64,000 nucleotides of DNA from Allobrachymonas chironomi DSM 19884 (GTDB lineage: Bacteria > Pseudomonadota > Gammaproteobacteria > Burkholderiales > Burkholderiaceae_C). Position 1 is the stretch's first letter; each line of letters begins with the position of its first letter. The notes beneath the pieces are model-generated. The model had not been told where the DNA came from. It saw only the letters and a list, made by a program, of their open reading frames with translations, and did no database searches. The position numbers were made by a program, and so were the translations under genes. The DNA lies in contig NZ_KB894766.1 in NCBI RefSeq assembly GCF_000374625.1, forward strand, positions 1-64,000, read 5' to 3'. Shown here piece by piece: positions 27,554-37,540 of the stretch.

Positions 27554-27880
27554 TCAGGCAAACTGCAGTGGCAGACCGGACTGCTCGCTGGCCAGCTGGC
27601 TCAGGTGGGCAAAAAACTCGCCATGGCCCTTGGTGTCCTGCCAGGCCTGGCCATCAAAGGTATAGTGGTAACCACCCGCCTTGGCCGCCATCCAGATTTC
27701 GTGCAGGGGCTTTTGCAGGTTGATCACGATCTGGCTGCGGTTCGGAAACACCAGCGTGATCATGCCGCCCACGCGCTGGTTGTCGATATCGGCATCGGTC
27801 TCGTCATTGATACGGTCGCAGCAGGCCTCGACGCGGCGCAATACCTGCTCGGCAGCCTCAAGATATTCCAGGTCAGTCAT
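27554..27880 (-). CDS. cyaY: Iron-sulfur assembly protein CyaY (frataxin)
   Basis: A 108-residue bacterial frataxin that binds iron and modulates the IscS cysteine desulfurase. The acidic first helix ([33 protein letters not shown]) supplies the iron-binding surface, and [34 protein letters not shown] is the diagnostic beta-sheet with the conserved QxPxxEIW. ATG 27880 is the natural family start. Divergent from lptM with only 13 nt between the start codons, so promoters overlap. Confidence 0.96.
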   Translation of the reverse strand: MTDLEYLEAAEQVLRRVEACCDRINDETDADIDNQRVGGMITLVFPNRSQIVINLQKPLHEIWMAAKAGGYHYTFDGQAWQDTKGHGEFFAHLSQLASEQSGLPLQFA

Positions 27881-27893
27881 TACAATTCCAGCT

Positions 27894-28154
27894 ATGGTGA
27901 AAGTCCGAAACATTGTACGCATCGCCCTGTTGCCCTTGACTGCAGCAGTGCTATCGGCCTGCGGCCAAACCGGCGATCTCTACCTGCCCACGGAACCCGG
28001 GGCAGCGCAGCGCGCACGCCTGCACGAGCTGATCATTCCGGGGCTGAAGCGCGGCAACCCGGCTGCCGTTGCAGATACGGAACCCGCACCGCCACCAGTC
28101 CCCACCGAAGCGGACCGCATCCAGAGCACCATTCCCTCCAACCCCGGCCTGTAA
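27894..28154 (+). CDS. lptM: LptM-like small lipoprotein
   Basis: An 86-residue lipoprotein: signal peptide [19 protein letters not shown], lipobox LSAC (Cys23), then [10 protein letters not shown], the conserved start of the YifL/LptM family. LptM assists oxidative maturation of the LptD lipopolysaccharide translocon in enterobacteria; the same role here is inferred. The rest is disordered and Pro-rich. It lies 26 nt before lysA, the conserved partner, and was recognised by motif and position. Confidence 0.88.
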   Translation: MVKVRNIVRIALLPLTAAVLSACGQTGDLYLPTEPGAAQRARLHELIIPGLKRGNPAAVADTEPAPPPVPTEADRIQSTIPSNPGL

Positions 28155-28180
28155 ACCGGCCGGCACTGCCCTTTCTGCCC

Positions 28181-29452
28181 ATGACCTCCCTCCCCGGATC
28201 CCCTTTCCTGGCCCGTGACGCCGCCGGCTCCCTGACTGTCGATGGCGTCTCCGTGGCCGAGCTGGCACGCGAACACGCGACCCCGCTGTTCATCTACTCT
28301 AGGGCCGCCATGCTGCACGCGCTGGCCGCCTACCAGCGTGGCTTCGAGGGCCGCAACGCCCAGATCTGCTACGCCATGAAGGCCAACTCCACGCTGGCCG
28401 TGCTGCAGGTATTCGCCCAGGCCGGCTGCGGCTTCGACATCGTTTCCGGTGGCGAGCTGGAGCGTGCGCTGGCCGCCGGTGGCGATCCGGCCAAAATCAT
28501 TTTCTCCGGCGTCGGCAAGACACGCGCCGAGATGCGCCAGGCGCTGCAGGCCGGCATCGGCTGCTTCAACATCGAAAGCCTGCCCGAGCTGGACGTGCTG
28601 TCCGAAGTTGCCGCCGGCATGGGCCTGCGCGCCCCCATCAGCATCCGCGTCAACCCCAACGTCGATGCCAAAACCCACCCCTACATCTCCACCGGCCTCA
28701 AGGGCAACAAGTTCGGCATCGCGCACGAAGATGCGCTGCAGGCCTACCAGCACGCCGCCAGCCTGCCCGGCCTGCGCGTGGTCGGCATCGACTGCCACAT
28801 CGGCTCGCAGATCACCGAGATGGATCCCTATCTCGATGCCATGGAGCGCATGCTGGACCTGTTCCAGCAGATCGAGGCTGCCGGCATCCCGCTGGAGCAT
28901 TTCGACTTTGGCGGCGGTCTGGGCATCACCTACACCGACGAGCAGCCGCCGGCCGCCGATGCACTGTGGCAGCAGTTGCTGGCACGCATGGACGCACGCG
29001 GCCTGGGCCAGCGCAAGCTGATGATCGAACCCGGCCGCTCGCTGGTCGGCAACGCCGGCATCTGCCTGACCGAAGTGCTCTATCTCAAGGATGGCGAAGA
29101 GAAGAACTTCTGCGTCGTCGATGCCGCCATGAACGACCTGCCGCGCCCCGCCATGTACGAAGCCTTCCACCAGATCGTGCCGGTGCAGCAGCGCCCTGCC
29201 AGCCCGGTCACCTACGACGTGGTCGGACCGATCTGCGAAAGCGGTGACTGGCTGGGCCGCGACCGCGATCTGGCCGTGCAGCCGGGCGATCTGCTGGCAG
29301 TACTGTCTGCCGGCGCCTACTGCATGAGCATGGCCAGCACCTACAACAGCCGTGGCCGCGCCGCCGAAGTGCTGATCGCTGACGGCCAGGCGCACCTGGT
29401 AGCGCCGCGCGAATCGGTCCGGGACATCTACCAGCGCGAACGCCTGCTGTAA
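28181..29452 (+). CDS. lysA: Diaminopimelate decarboxylase
   Basis: Last step of lysine synthesis: meso-DAP to L-lysine, PLP-dependent. The 423-residue protein has the PLP lysine in YAMKANS (Lys67), HIGSQI, a glycine loop FDFGGGLGITY, EPGRSLVGNAG, and the substrate-contacting CESGDWLGRDR near the C-terminus. ATG 28181 directly follows lptM; the longer frame from 27605 is rejected. Ends before a strong stem-loop at 29495. Confidence 0.97.
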   Translation: MTSLPGSPFLARDAAGSLTVDGVSVAELAREHATPLFIYSRAAMLHALAAYQRGFEGRNAQICYAMKANSTLAVLQVFAQAGCGFDIVSGGELERALAAGGDPAKIIFSGVGKTRAEMRQALQAGIGCFNIESLPELDVLSEVAAGMGLRAPISIRVNPNVDAKTHPYISTGLKGNKFGIAHEDALQAYQHAASLPGLRVVGIDCHIGSQITEMDPYLDAMERMLDLFQQIEAAGIPLEHFDFGGGLGITYTDEQPPAADALWQQLLARMDARGLGQRKLMIEPGRSLVGNAGICLTEVLYLKDGEEKNFCVVDAAMNDLPRPAMYEAFHQIVPVQQRPASPVTYDVVGPICESGDWLGRDRDLAVQPGDLLAVLSAGAYCMSMASTYNSRGRAAEVLIADGQAHLVAPRESVRDIYQRERLL

Positions 29453-29494
29453 GCCGCTGCCGGGCCGGGTGCCCTACCCGACTTTCCCGACACA

Positions 29495-29518
29495 CAGGGG
29501 CTGCCACGGCAGCCCCTG
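29495..29518. terminator. Stem-loop between lysA and msrQ
   Basis: CAGGGGCTGCC-AC-GGCAGCCCCTG is an 11-bp perfect stem between two convergent genes. The T-tract after it is weak (TTGCAT), so termination efficiency is uncertain; it may work in both directions. Confidence 0.6.
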
Positions 29519-29541
29519 TTGCATGCATGCTGCCGGCGCGC

Positions 29542-30171
29542 TCAGTGGTGACCGCAGGAGCCGCCGCTGCTGCCGCGGTTCCAGTACCACAGCCGCCAGC
29601 CCAGCAAAGCCGTCAGGATCAGCGCATAGATCCAGACCTCCAGCACATCATTCTTGCTGCCACGCATCCACAGGAAATGCACGATGGCAAAGCCTGCCGC
29701 CAGATAAATAATGCGATGCAGCGCCTGCCAGTTGGCACCGCCCAGCCGGCGAATCGCGGCATTGTTCGACGTCAGCGCCAGCGGCAGCAACAGCGCATAG
29801 GCCAACATTCCCATCAGGATGAAGGCGCGATCCGCCACGTCCGCCAGCAGCTCCGACAGGCTGAAGCCCATTTGCAGCCAGACATACAGCAGCAGGTGCA
29901 CGCTGGCATAAAGGAAAACCGACAGACCGAACACGCGCCGGAAACGCAGCAGCTGCGGCAAGCTGAAGGTGACGCGCAGCGGCGTGACCGCCAGTGTCAG
30001 GCACAGCATGCGCAAGGCCCAGTCGCCGGCACCACGCACCAGCGCCTCCTCCGGGTTCACATAGGCTCCGCTGGCGGCCTGCCACCACAGCCACAGCAGG
30101 GGCAGCAGGCACAGCAGCCAGACCAGGGGACGGGTCCAGGACTGGACCAGCAGGCGTTTCAGCGATTCCAT
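29542..30171 (-). CDS. msrQ: Methionine sulfoxide reductase haem subunit MsrQ
   Basis: Membrane b-type cytochrome (209 residues, six predicted helices) passing quinol electrons to periplasmic MsrP for repair of oxidised methionines. Haem-ligand candidates are the His residues in ASVHLLLYVWLQ, ALHRIIYLAAGFAIVHF. The C-terminus is Gly/His rich (GSSGGSCGHH). ATG 30171 follows GGAAAGAAAA. It lies 46 nt after msrP and belongs to the same operon. Confidence 0.93.
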   Translation of the reverse strand: MESLKRLLVQSWTRPLVWLLCLLPLLWLWWQAASGAYVNPEEALVRGAGDWALRMLCLTLAVTPLRVTFSLPQLLRFRRVFGLSVFLYASVHLLLYVWLQMGFSLSELLADVADRAFILMGMLAYALLLPLALTSNNAAIRRLGGANWQALHRIIYLAAGFAIVHFLWMRGSKNDVLEVWIYALILTALLGWRLWYWNRGSSGGSCGHH

Positions 30172-30217
30172 TTTCTTTCCGTTCTGCCCCGCAGGGCGGT
30201 TTGTCATCGATTCCGTT

Positions 30218-31213
30218 TCAGTAATAGGTGGCCAGATCCATGCCCTGGTACAGGCTGGCGACCTGCTCGCCATAGCCATTGAACAGCTGCGTCTGGCGAC
30301 GCGGGCTGCGCAGACTGTCGCCAATGCGACGCTCAGTTGCCTGGCTCCAGCGCGGATGCGCCACCTCCGGGTTCACATTGGCATAAAAGCCGTATTCGTT
30401 GGGTACGGCGCGCATCCAGGCCGAGACCGGCAGCTGCTCGGTCAGGCGAATGCGTACCAGGGACTTGGCACTCTTGAAGCCGTATTTCCAGGGCACTACC
30501 AGCCGCAGCGGCGCGCCGTTCTGCTTCGGCAGCACCTCGTCATACATGCCAAACGCCAGCAGGGTCAGCGGGTGCATGGCCTCGTCCAGCCGCAGACCTT
30601 CCACATAGGGCCAGTCCAGGATCCGGCTGCGCAAACCGGGCATCTGCTGCGCATCGGCCAGCGTGCTGAACTCGACATAGCGCGCACTGCCCATCGGTTC
30701 CACCTGCTTCAGCAGCGCCGACAGCGAATAGCCGATCCAGGGAATCACCATGCTCCAGCCCTCGACACAGCGCAAGCGGTAGACGCGCTGCTCCATCGGG
30801 GCCAGTTGCAGCAGCTCCTCCAGCCCGAGCGTGACAGGCTTGTGCACCAGACCTTCGATGCGCACGCTCCAGGGCGTGGTCTGCAGGCTGCCGGCATGCT
30901 GGACCGGATCACTCTTGCCGGTACCGAACTCGTAGAAATTATTGTAATGCGTGGCATCGTGCTGCGTGGTCAGCACCTCCTCGCTCGTGGCACCGGCAAC
31001 GTCCGATGGCACGGCCGACAGCGCCACGCCCGGCTGCGGCTGCAGCGCCGGCTGCTGCCAGCGCCGGTACAGGGGGAACGCCGCCACGCCGGCCGCTCCT
31101 GCCGCCGCCAGCCCCATCAGCTGCAGCCAGCGTCGCCGAGCCGCGTAGGCCTGCGGCGGCGTGATCTCGCTCGGGACAGGATGTTCATAGCCGCGATCGC
31201 GGTGGTGGTGCAT
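30218..31213 (-). CDS. msrP: Methionine sulfoxide reductase catalytic subunit MsrP
   Basis: Periplasmic molybdopterin enzyme that reduces protein methionine sulfoxide. The 331-residue precursor carries a twin-arginine signal ([15 protein letters not shown], residues 25-39) and the Mo-ligand Cys149 in [20 protein letters not shown] and YGFKSAKSL are family hallmarks. The N-terminal HHH before the signal is unusual but not disruptive. Upstream partner of msrQ. Confidence 0.95.
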   Translation of the reverse strand: MHHHRDRGYEHPVPSEITPPQAYAARRRWLQLMGLAAAGAAGVAAFPLYRRWQQPALQPQPGVALSAVPSDVAGATSEEVLTTQHDATHYNNFYEFGTGKSDPVQHAGSLQTTPWSVRIEGLVHKPVTLGLEELLQLAPMEQRVYRLRCVEGWSMVIPWIGYSLSALLKQVEPMGSARYVEFSTLADAQQMPGLRSRILDWPYVEGLRLDEAMHPLTLLAFGMYDEVLPKQNGAPLRLVVPWKYGFKSAKSLVRIRLTEQLPVSAWMRAVPNEYGFYANVNPEVAHPRWSQATERRIGDSLRSPRRQTQLFNGYGEQVASLYQGMDLATYY

Positions 31214-31302
31214 GGTGCGTGCCTCTCCAGACAGGGCCGGAATGCCCCTGCAACGATCCTAACGCAAAGCGCATATCCCCGGGCCGGTCAGTGCCGTCCA
31301 CG

Positions 31303-31334
31303 AAAAAGGCGCATGACCGGTTGGCCATGCGCCT
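31303..31334 (-). terminator. Rho-independent terminator after ccsB
   Basis: Reading leftward, AGGCGCATG and CATGCGCCT form a 9-bp stem around a 10-nt loop, followed by a TTTTTC tract. It ends the resB-ccsB unit, 24 nt past the ccsB stop. Confidence 0.85.
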
Positions 31335-31358
31335 CATGCGGGCGATCCCGCCGGGGGA

Positions 31359-32732
31359 TCAAAGCGTACCGTAGCTGTGCAGGCCGCTCAGGAACATGTT
31401 CACGCCGATAAAGGCGAAGGTGGTGATGGCCAGACCCACCAGCGCCCACCAGGCCGCCACGGTACCGCGCAGCCCCTTCATCAGGCGCATGTGCAGCCAG
31501 GCCGCATAGTTCAACCAGACGATCAGCGCCCAGGTCTCCTTCGGGTCCCAGCTCCAGTAGCCACCCCAGGCCTCGGCGGCCCACAGCGCCCCCAGCACGG
31601 TGGCAATGGTGAAGAAGGCAAAGCCGACCGCAATCGACTTGTACATCACGTCATCCAGCACTTCCAGGGCCGGCAGGCGTGCGGCAATCGTCTTGCGGCC
31701 CAGGATGATGGTGGCCACGATCAGCGCCGAGACGCCAAAGTACACCGCCCAGTAGCTGCTCATGCCGCTTACGCTGCTGCGGAACACGATCGGCTCGAAA
31801 CACAGCACGATACCCAGCAGCCACAACGGAGCCAGCTTGTACCACCTGGTCTCGGTCGCCTGCTTCTTGATCAGGTAGGCAAAAGCCACCATGGCGGCCA
31901 GCGCAAACGTTCCGTAGCCGACGAAGTTGGCCGGCACGTGCAGCTTCATCCACCAGCTCTGCAGCGCCGGTACCAGCGGCTGGATCGCCTGCGCCTCGCG
32001 TACCAGCGTGTACCAGAGCAGGAAGCCGACTGCGGCACTCACCACCAGCATCACGAACGCGCCCAGGGCACGCGTGCGGTACTGCATCTCGTAGTACAGG
32101 TAGAACAGCGCCGTCATCCAGCAGAACAGCACGAACACCTCGTACAGGTTGCTTACCGGAATGTGGCCAATGCCGGCGCCGATATGGTGACTCTCGTACC
32201 AGCGCACCATGGTGCCGATCAGCGCCAGCGCCACACCGGCCCAGGCCAGACGCGATCCCAGCAGCTCCAGCGCATTGCCGCTGTAACGGTCGGCCTCGTC
32301 CTTGCCGCCCGTGAACATGCCGATCCAGTAGAACAGCGTGCTCATGAAGAACAGCATGCACATCCAGAGGATGGCCGACTGGCTGGAGATGAAGTACTTC
32401 AGCAGGAACACATCCTCGGAACGCTGCAGGTCGCCGCCATACAGCCAGATCGCCAGCAGCGAAACGACCGCCACGCCCAGCATCAGGCGTGCCGCCGGAC
32501 GCCAGAACCAGCCCAGCCAGATCACGCAGGGAATGGTGCCGATCAGGATCGCCTTTTCATAAACGTCCATGGCGTGGTTGTAATGCATCAGCGCATACAC
32601 CCCGCCCACCACGGCGAGCAGCGCAAACAGCCAGTCGAACAGGCTGCGCCGGCTGAAGAAACCCTCGTTCAGGGTGATGTTCTGCACCTCGTGCGAGGGC
32701 AGCTTGGTAGTGGAACTCATGGACGTGCTCAT
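31359..32732 (-). CDS. ccsB: Cytochrome c biogenesis protein CcsB/ResC
   Basis: Haem-handling half of the system II cytochrome c synthase. The 457-residue membrane protein has the WWD haem-binding motif (WGGYWSWDPKETWALIVW) and flanking His residues in predicted loops. ATG 32732 overlaps the resB stop as ATGA, coupling the two subunits. This genome region therefore uses the ResBC (Ccs) system, matching the c-type cytochrome gene just upstream. Confidence 0.95.
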   Translation of the reverse strand: MSTSMSSTTKLPSHEVQNITLNEGFFSRRSLFDWLFALLAVVGGVYALMHYNHAMDVYEKAILIGTIPCVIWLGWFWRPAARLMLGVAVVSLLAIWLYGGDLQRSEDVFLLKYFISSQSAILWMCMLFFMSTLFYWIGMFTGGKDEADRYSGNALELLGSRLAWAGVALALIGTMVRWYESHHIGAGIGHIPVSNLYEVFVLFCWMTALFYLYYEMQYRTRALGAFVMLVVSAAVGFLLWYTLVREAQAIQPLVPALQSWWMKLHVPANFVGYGTFALAAMVAFAYLIKKQATETRWYKLAPLWLLGIVLCFEPIVFRSSVSGMSSYWAVYFGVSALIVATIILGRKTIAARLPALEVLDDVMYKSIAVGFAFFTIATVLGALWAAEAWGGYWSWDPKETWALIVWLNYAAWLHMRLMKGLRGTVAAWWALVGLAITTFAFIGVNMFLSGLHSYGTL

Positions 32733-34894
32733 GACGGGCGTTCTCCCAGCAGGTACTGCTTCAATGCGTCAAATTCCTTGTCGCTGTCCAGGTTGCGACG
32801 ATTGCTCGAAAGCGCCATGGTAGCGCCCGAGGCCTCCGGCTGTCCATCTTCGTGTGCGGCCGGACGCACCCAGACCCAGATGCGGCGCTCGGTGATGTAC
32901 AACATGGCAAACACGCCCAGGATCAGGAACAGGCAGCCCAGATAGACCACCCACTTGCCCGGCGCGCGCGTGACCTGGAACACGCTGGCCTGCACCTGGG
33001 TGAAGGTCTCCAGCTGGAACAGCACCGGCTCCGGGTACAGCGGGGCATCGCTCAATGCCACCACGGCCTGGGCCAGCCAGGCACGATGCCGCTCCTCGTC
33101 CATGTCCAGCGCCGGCAGCTTGCTGCGTTCGCGCGACAGTTGCAGCAGCTCCACCATGGAACCATTCAGCATGCGCAGCAGCACATCGCCAAAACGCTGC
33201 TGGTCTTCCGGCGGGATGGTCTGCTCGATAAAGCGGGCCACCGCCTGCAGGCCGAAGCTGCGCGCCGCCTCGCTATTGCTGTCGCGGCGAGCCGCGTCCA
33301 GGTTGGCCGGATCACCGGCAAACAGGTCCAGCACACGGCCGGCCGACAGGGCCAGCTGTTCCTGCACCTGCTGGTTCGCCACCCCGGTGGCCTGTGTCAC
33401 ATAGCGGCGCACCGCCTCGGCACGCAGCGCCGGATCATTCAGGGCCAGGCGCAAACGCTGGAATTCGTCGAGCGATCCGTTGTCATCGGCCGGAATGCGC
33501 AGGTAGCGGAAGTTCTCGTCCGTGTCATTGCGCACGCCGAACAGGAATTCGGCCGGGCTGCCATCCCCTGCCGCAACCGGCAGCATGTAGTTGACAAATT
33601 CACGCGCCTGTCCGGCACTGTCGCGCAGCTTGTAGACCACGCTCGGGCCAACGTTGCGCAGCTCATGCGCCTTGCGGTTCTGCGCCGATCCCAGGTTGTC
33701 GTGCAGCTTCTGCTGCAGATCCACGCCACGCACATCGACAGCACCGGAATTCAGGTTGCTGAAGTTCTCGACGTTGATGGTGCGCAGATCCGTCACTTCC
33801 AGCGTGCGCTTGTCCTGGCCATTGGTGATCTCCACGGCGCGGCCGACCGCCGTATCCACCGAGAACGGAGCAACCTGCCCCCCCATGGCCACGGCCTTCA
33901 GCTTCACCGGCGAACCGCCATCCTCGAAACTGGACTGGTAGATCTGGATGCCCTTGTAGCTGGCCGGGTGGTTGACCTCGATGCGCTGCGGAATCGCTTC
34001 GCCGGTTTCCTTGTCGTGGATGACGACTTCACTGGCAAACACGCGCGGCATGCCGGTGGGGTAATACTCGACGATGAACTTCTTCAGCTCCAGGCCAAAC
34101 GGCAGCTCCTGGATCAGCACGCCATCCTTCTGCAACAGGATGGCGGCATCGGCGGTGCTGCCCTCGGGCACGAACAGGTTGCCGCGGAAAGTCGGGTTGC
34201 GCACGCTCAGGCGATGCTGCTCGGGCACATCAGCCACCATGCCGGCCCCGCTGAACGGCTGCTTGCCATTGAACCAGGTCTGCATGCGCACCATCAGGTC
34301 GCCATCCAGCAGGCCGCCCAGACAGATCAGCACGATGGCGCTGTGCGCCGCCAGATAGCCGATCTTGTTGGCGCCCCCCTTCTTGGCGGCCACCATCCAG
34401 CCACCCTGCGCGCCCTGGCGCTGCTGCAGCCTGACCTTCCAGCCCTTGCCGGCGAGTTTCTCGCCCAGGCTGCGTGCGGCCTGTGCCGGCTCCTGCGGCA
34501 GCGTGGCTTCGGCCTTGTAGCCAAAAGCCTGCAGCGCACGCACGTGGATGTTTTCCTTGTAGCTCTTGAGATCCGCCAGGATCTTGGGCGTATGGCGCGC
34601 AATGCACAGCGAGGTGCTGATCACCAGAAACGCCAGAATCAGCAGAAACCACCAGGCGCTGTACACCGAGTACAGGTTCAGCTGCTCGAATACGCGGGCC
34701 CAGAATGGCCCGAACTGGTTGATGTAGTTGTTGAACGGCTGGTGCTGGGTGATGACCGTGCCGATCACCGAGGCAATGCAGATGACGGTCAGCAGCGCAA
34801 TCGCAAAGCGCATCGAGGACAGCAGCTCGACGGCAGCACGCATCCAGCGACCGCCCCGGCGAACCTCGTAACCTTGTGTGGAAAATGTTGTCAT
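32729..34894 (-). CDS. resB: Cytochrome c biogenesis protein ResB
   Basis: Membrane partner of CcsB; keeps apocytochrome c reduced and helps present haem. The 721-residue protein has helices at about 25-50 and 75-100 (SMRFAIALLTVICIASVIGT), another at about 175-195 (IGYLAAHSAIVLICLGG), a large periplasmic domain (about 200-620) and a final helix (KWVVYLGCLFLILGVFAMLYI). ATG 34894 (MTTFSTQGYE) is preferred to the upstream frame. Follows the cytochrome c4 gene after a terminator. Confidence 0.94.
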   Translation of the reverse strand: MTTFSTQGYEVRRGGRWMRAAVELLSSMRFAIALLTVICIASVIGTVITQHQPFNNYINQFGPFWARVFEQLNLYSVYSAWWFLLILAFLVISTSLCIARHTPKILADLKSYKENIHVRALQAFGYKAEATLPQEPAQAARSLGEKLAGKGWKVRLQQRQGAQGGWMVAAKKGGANKIGYLAAHSAIVLICLGGLLDGDLMVRMQTWFNGKQPFSGAGMVADVPEQHRLSVRNPTFRGNLFVPEGSTADAAILLQKDGVLIQELPFGLELKKFIVEYYPTGMPRVFASEVVIHDKETGEAIPQRIEVNHPASYKGIQIYQSSFEDGGSPVKLKAVAMGGQVAPFSVDTAVGRAVEITNGQDKRTLEVTDLRTINVENFSNLNSGAVDVRGVDLQQKLHDNLGSAQNRKAHELRNVGPSVVYKLRDSAGQAREFVNYMLPVAAGDGSPAEFLFGVRNDTDENFRYLRIPADDNGSLDEFQRLRLALNDPALRAEAVRRYVTQATGVANQQVQEQLALSAGRVLDLFAGDPANLDAARRDSNSEAARSFGLQAVARFIEQTIPPEDQQRFGDVLLRMLNGSMVELLQLSRERSKLPALDMDEERHRAWLAQAVVALSDAPLYPEPVLFQLETFTQVQASVFQVTRAPGKWVVYLGCLFLILGVFAMLYITERRIWVWVRPAAHEDGQPEASGATMALSSNRRNLDSDKEFDALKQYLLGERPS

Positions 34895-34983
34895 GCAGGA
34901 TGGGCCCGGCATACGGGCTGCTGGTGCGGGGGCGTCACCCGCCTGGCGTCTGTGGACTGGAATCCGTCATCATAACGCGCACG

Positions 34984-35011
34984 AAAAAGGCGGGTACGCA
35001 ACCCGCCTTTT
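34984..35011 (-). terminator. Rho-independent terminator after cytochrome c4
   Basis: AAAGGCGGGT / ACCCGCCTTT stem around ACGCA, with T-tracts on both sides. On the minus strand it follows the cytochrome c4 stop and separates it from resB. Confidence 0.85.
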
Positions 35012-35066
35012 ATGGTGCCGGACGGGAGGCAGCGCAAACTGGCGAGCTGCACACTCGATGGCAGGA

Positions 35067-35702
35067 TCAGCGCAGACCCTGGATGTAGTCTGCCACAGCC
35101 TTGATCTGGGCATCGTTCATGCCGTTGACGACATGCGGCATGACCAGGTCGTTCTTGCGGACGCCGTCACGGAAATCCTTGAGCTGCAGCTCGGTGTAGT
35201 CGGCCTTCTGGCCTGCCAGGCGCGGGTACTTGATCGGCATGCCGGCACCGTTGGGAGCGTGGCAGGCGGCACAGGCCGGCACGGCACGGCTGGCAATGCC
35301 ACCGCGCCAGATCTTTTCGCCCAGTGCCAGGCTTTCCTGGTTGGTTGCGGCCAGCTTGTTGGCCTTCTGGGAGGCAAAATAGTAGGCCACGTCAACCATG
35401 TCCTGATCGCTCAGGGCGGCAGCATAACCGTTCATGACGGTACCCTTGCGGGCGTTGCTCTTGAATTCCTTGAGCTGCTTGATCATGTACTCGGGATGCT
35501 GCTGCGCCACCACCGGGTAACCGGCGATCACGGAGTTGCCATCGGCGTTGTGGCAGGCAATACACACACTGTTCACGATGGCCTTGCCCTTGGCCAGGTC
35601 AGGCTTCGGCTTGGCCGTCGGCGTGGCTGCCACGGCAGCACCTGCAGCCGTGAACAGCAGAGCGGAAATCAGGGAAGCGGCAATAGTGGATACGGGCTTC
35701 AT
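35067..35702 (-). CDS. Di-haem cytochrome c4
   Basis: Periplasmic electron carrier (211 residues). Signal peptide to about residue 25 (AAGAAVAA), then two cytochrome c domains each with a CXXCH motif (CIACHNADGNS and CAACHAPNG) and distal Met candidates (GTVMNGY and DLVMPHV). It probably feeds terminal oxidases. ATG 35702 gives the cleanest signal peptide; ATG 35711 is possible. Its own terminator precedes resB, so it may be expressed alone at a high level. Confidence 0.93.
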   Translation of the reverse strand: MKPVSTIAASLISALLFTAAGAAVAATPTAKPKPDLAKGKAIVNSVCIACHNADGNSVIAGYPVVAQQHPEYMIKQLKEFKSNARKGTVMNGYAAALSDQDMVDVAYYFASQKANKLAATNQESLALGEKIWRGGIASRAVPACAACHAPNGAGMPIKYPRLAGQKADYTELQLKDFRDGVRKNDLVMPHVVNGMNDAQIKAVADYIQGLR

Positions 35703-35895
35703 AGTCGGCATCAGTCTGGGGTGAACGGAACAACCGGTGCTGCGCAATCCGGGTAAACTTGGCCATTCTACAACGGCCCGTAACCAAAATTGACAGATTC
35801 ACCGTAACTGTCGCGGATCGTAGTCAACAATTGGCCGGATTTCCCCTGCACTGGCTGCTGCCACGGCAAGAACCGGCCCCTGCCCGAGACCCGCC

Positions 35896-36654
35896 ATGGC
35901 CGCGTCCAAACGCCCTCCCCGCAAGCCTGCTGCCGCACCGGCCAAGCCGCCCAAGACCCCGACGCCACTCGGCTGGATGCACACCGCCCGCTTTCTGACC
36001 ACCGCCGCCCAGCTCGACCAGCTGCCGGCGCTGGACGTACCGGAAATCGCCTTTGTCGGCCGCTCCAACGCCGGCAAGTCCACCTGCATCAACACCCTGA
36101 CGCAGCAGCGCCAACTGGCCTTTGCCTCCAAGACACCAGGACGCACCCAGCACATCAACCTGTTTGCCCTGGGTCGCCAGAACCAGACCGATGCCGTGCT
36201 GGCCGACCTGCCCGGCTACGGTTACGCCCAGGTGCCGCTGGCCGACAAGCTGCGCTGGCAGCGCGTCATGGCCAACTACCTGATGACGCGCGAAAACCTG
36301 GTCGGCGTGGTGCTGCTGTGCGATCCCCGCCACGGCCTCACCGAGCTGGATGAACTGCTGTTGGAAGCGATCCGCCCACGCGTGGAAGACGGCCTGGAGT
36401 TCCTGCTGCTGCTGACCAAGTCCGACAAGCTGACGCGTGCCGAAGGCGCCAAGGCGCTGTCCATCGCACGGCTGAATGCCGGCGGCGGCGAAGCCATGCT
36501 GTTCTCGGCGCTCAAGAAACAGGGCATGGAACAGGTGGCGCAACTCCTGTGGGACTGGACCCACCCGCCGCAGGAAGACAGCGCCGCAGACGATGCCGAA
36601 GCGGCAGACGACGGCCTCAGTACACCTCCGGCAAGCCCTCCGGACGCGTCTTGA
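35896..36654 (+). CDS. engB: Ribosome biogenesis GTPase EngB/YsxC
   Basis: Circular GTPase needed for 50S subunit assembly. The 252-residue protein has G1 GRSNAGKST (55-63), G3 DLPGYGYA, and G4 TKSD, preceded by a basic Pro/Lys/Ala tail (1-25) and followed by a disordered acidic/Pro tail from about 228. These extensions make it longer than the usual about 200 residues. Its last 38 nt overlap the convergent acyltransferase gene. Divergent from cytochrome c4. Confidence 0.95.
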   Translation: MAASKRPPRKPAAAPAKPPKTPTPLGWMHTARFLTTAAQLDQLPALDVPEIAFVGRSNAGKSTCINTLTQQRQLAFASKTPGRTQHINLFALGRQNQTDAVLADLPGYGYAQVPLADKLRWQRVMANYLMTRENLVGVVLLCDPRHGLTELDELLLEAIRPRVEDGLEFLLLLTKSDKLTRAEGAKALSIARLNAGGGEAMLFSALKKQGMEQVAQLLWDWTHPPQEDSAADDAEAADDGLSTPPASPPDAS

Positions 36655-37540
36655 AGCGCTTGTGCACCCAGAAATACTCCTCGGGGCGACGCGCCACCCA
36701 GCCTTCGAGGTAGTCGTTCATGCGCTGGGTGTCGGCCACCACATCCTCGGTCGGGAAATCCTGCCACGGGCCTTCCACATGCAGGGTGTAGCCATGCGAT
36801 TCCATATAGGTGATGGTGGTCACCACCTGCGCGCGACCCAGTCGGGCAAAGCGTGACAGCGAGGGCACGGTGGCTGCCGGCACACCAAAAAAGGTGACAA
36901 AAATCGATTCCTGCGGGCCAAAGTTCATGTCCGGCAGCAGGTAGAGCAGGCCCTGCTTGCGCAGCTTGGCAATGATGGGCTTGACGCCATCGCGCCGCCA
37001 CACCACCTGCGCGTTCGGAAAGCGCGTACGGCCACGGCGCACCCAGGCATCAATCGTCTTGTTGCTCTGCGGCGTGTAAATGGAAATGAAGATGCGCTCC
37101 AGCAATTGGCCCGACAAGGCCATGCCGCCGGCATCGAGTCCGACAAAGTGCGGTGCAAACAGGATGGTCGACTTGCCGTCCCGCAGCGCATCGACATCGC
37201 CCACCATGCGCAGGCGCTTGCCCAACAGCGCCGGGCTGCCATGCCAGATCCAGATGCGATCCAGGAAAGTCTGCATGAAACGCACGAAATGCAGGCGCGC
37301 GATGCGCTCGCGCTCGGCCTCGGTCTTGTCCGGGAAGCACAGCCGCAGGTTGACCAGCGCCACATGGCGGCGGCGCGGCACCAGCTGCCAGGCCAGCTTG
37401 CCCAGCAGCCAGCCCAGGCCACGCCAGACCCACAGCGGCAGCCAGGCCAGCATGCCAAACACGAGGTTGATCAGGCGCACCTGCCAACTCCATGCCTCAT
37501 CCGCTTGCGCTGTCGTATTGTCCGGGGTGTTCTCGCTCAC
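36617..37540 (-). CDS. Lipid A acyltransferase LpxL/HtrB-like (second copy)
   Basis: Inner-membrane acyltransferase that adds secondary fatty acids to lipid A. The 307-residue protein has one N-terminal helix (about 22-42) and the HX4D catalytic motif (HFVGLD), then RRDGVKPIIAKLRKQG and LLPDMNFG. It starts with GTG at 37540, overlapping the stop of the upstream acyltransferase gene (GTGA). Two paralogues in tandem suggest two different acyl positions; which copy acts where cannot be told here. Its end overlaps engB by 38 nt. Confidence 0.9.
   Translation of the reverse strand: MSENTPDNTTAQADEAWSWQVRLINLVFGMLAWLPLWVWRGLGWLLGKLAWQLVPRRRHVALVNLRLCFPDKTEAERERIARLHFVRFMQTFLDRIWIWHGSPALLGKRLRMVGDVDALRDGKSTILFAPHFVGLDAGGMALSGQLLERIFISIYTPQSNKTIDAWVRRGRTRFPNAQVVWRRDGVKPIIAKLRKQGLLYLLPDMNFGPQESIFVTFFGVPAATVPSLSRFARLGRAQVVTTITYMESHGYTLHVEGPWQDFPTEDVVADTQRMNDYLEGWVARRPEEYFWVHKRFKTRPEGLPEVY

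Noticed and set aside
36617-36654. Overlap of engB and acyltransferase 3' ends as an antisense regulatory element
   Set aside because: A 38-nt convergent overlap of C-terminal tails is common in compact genomes; nothing more is visible.
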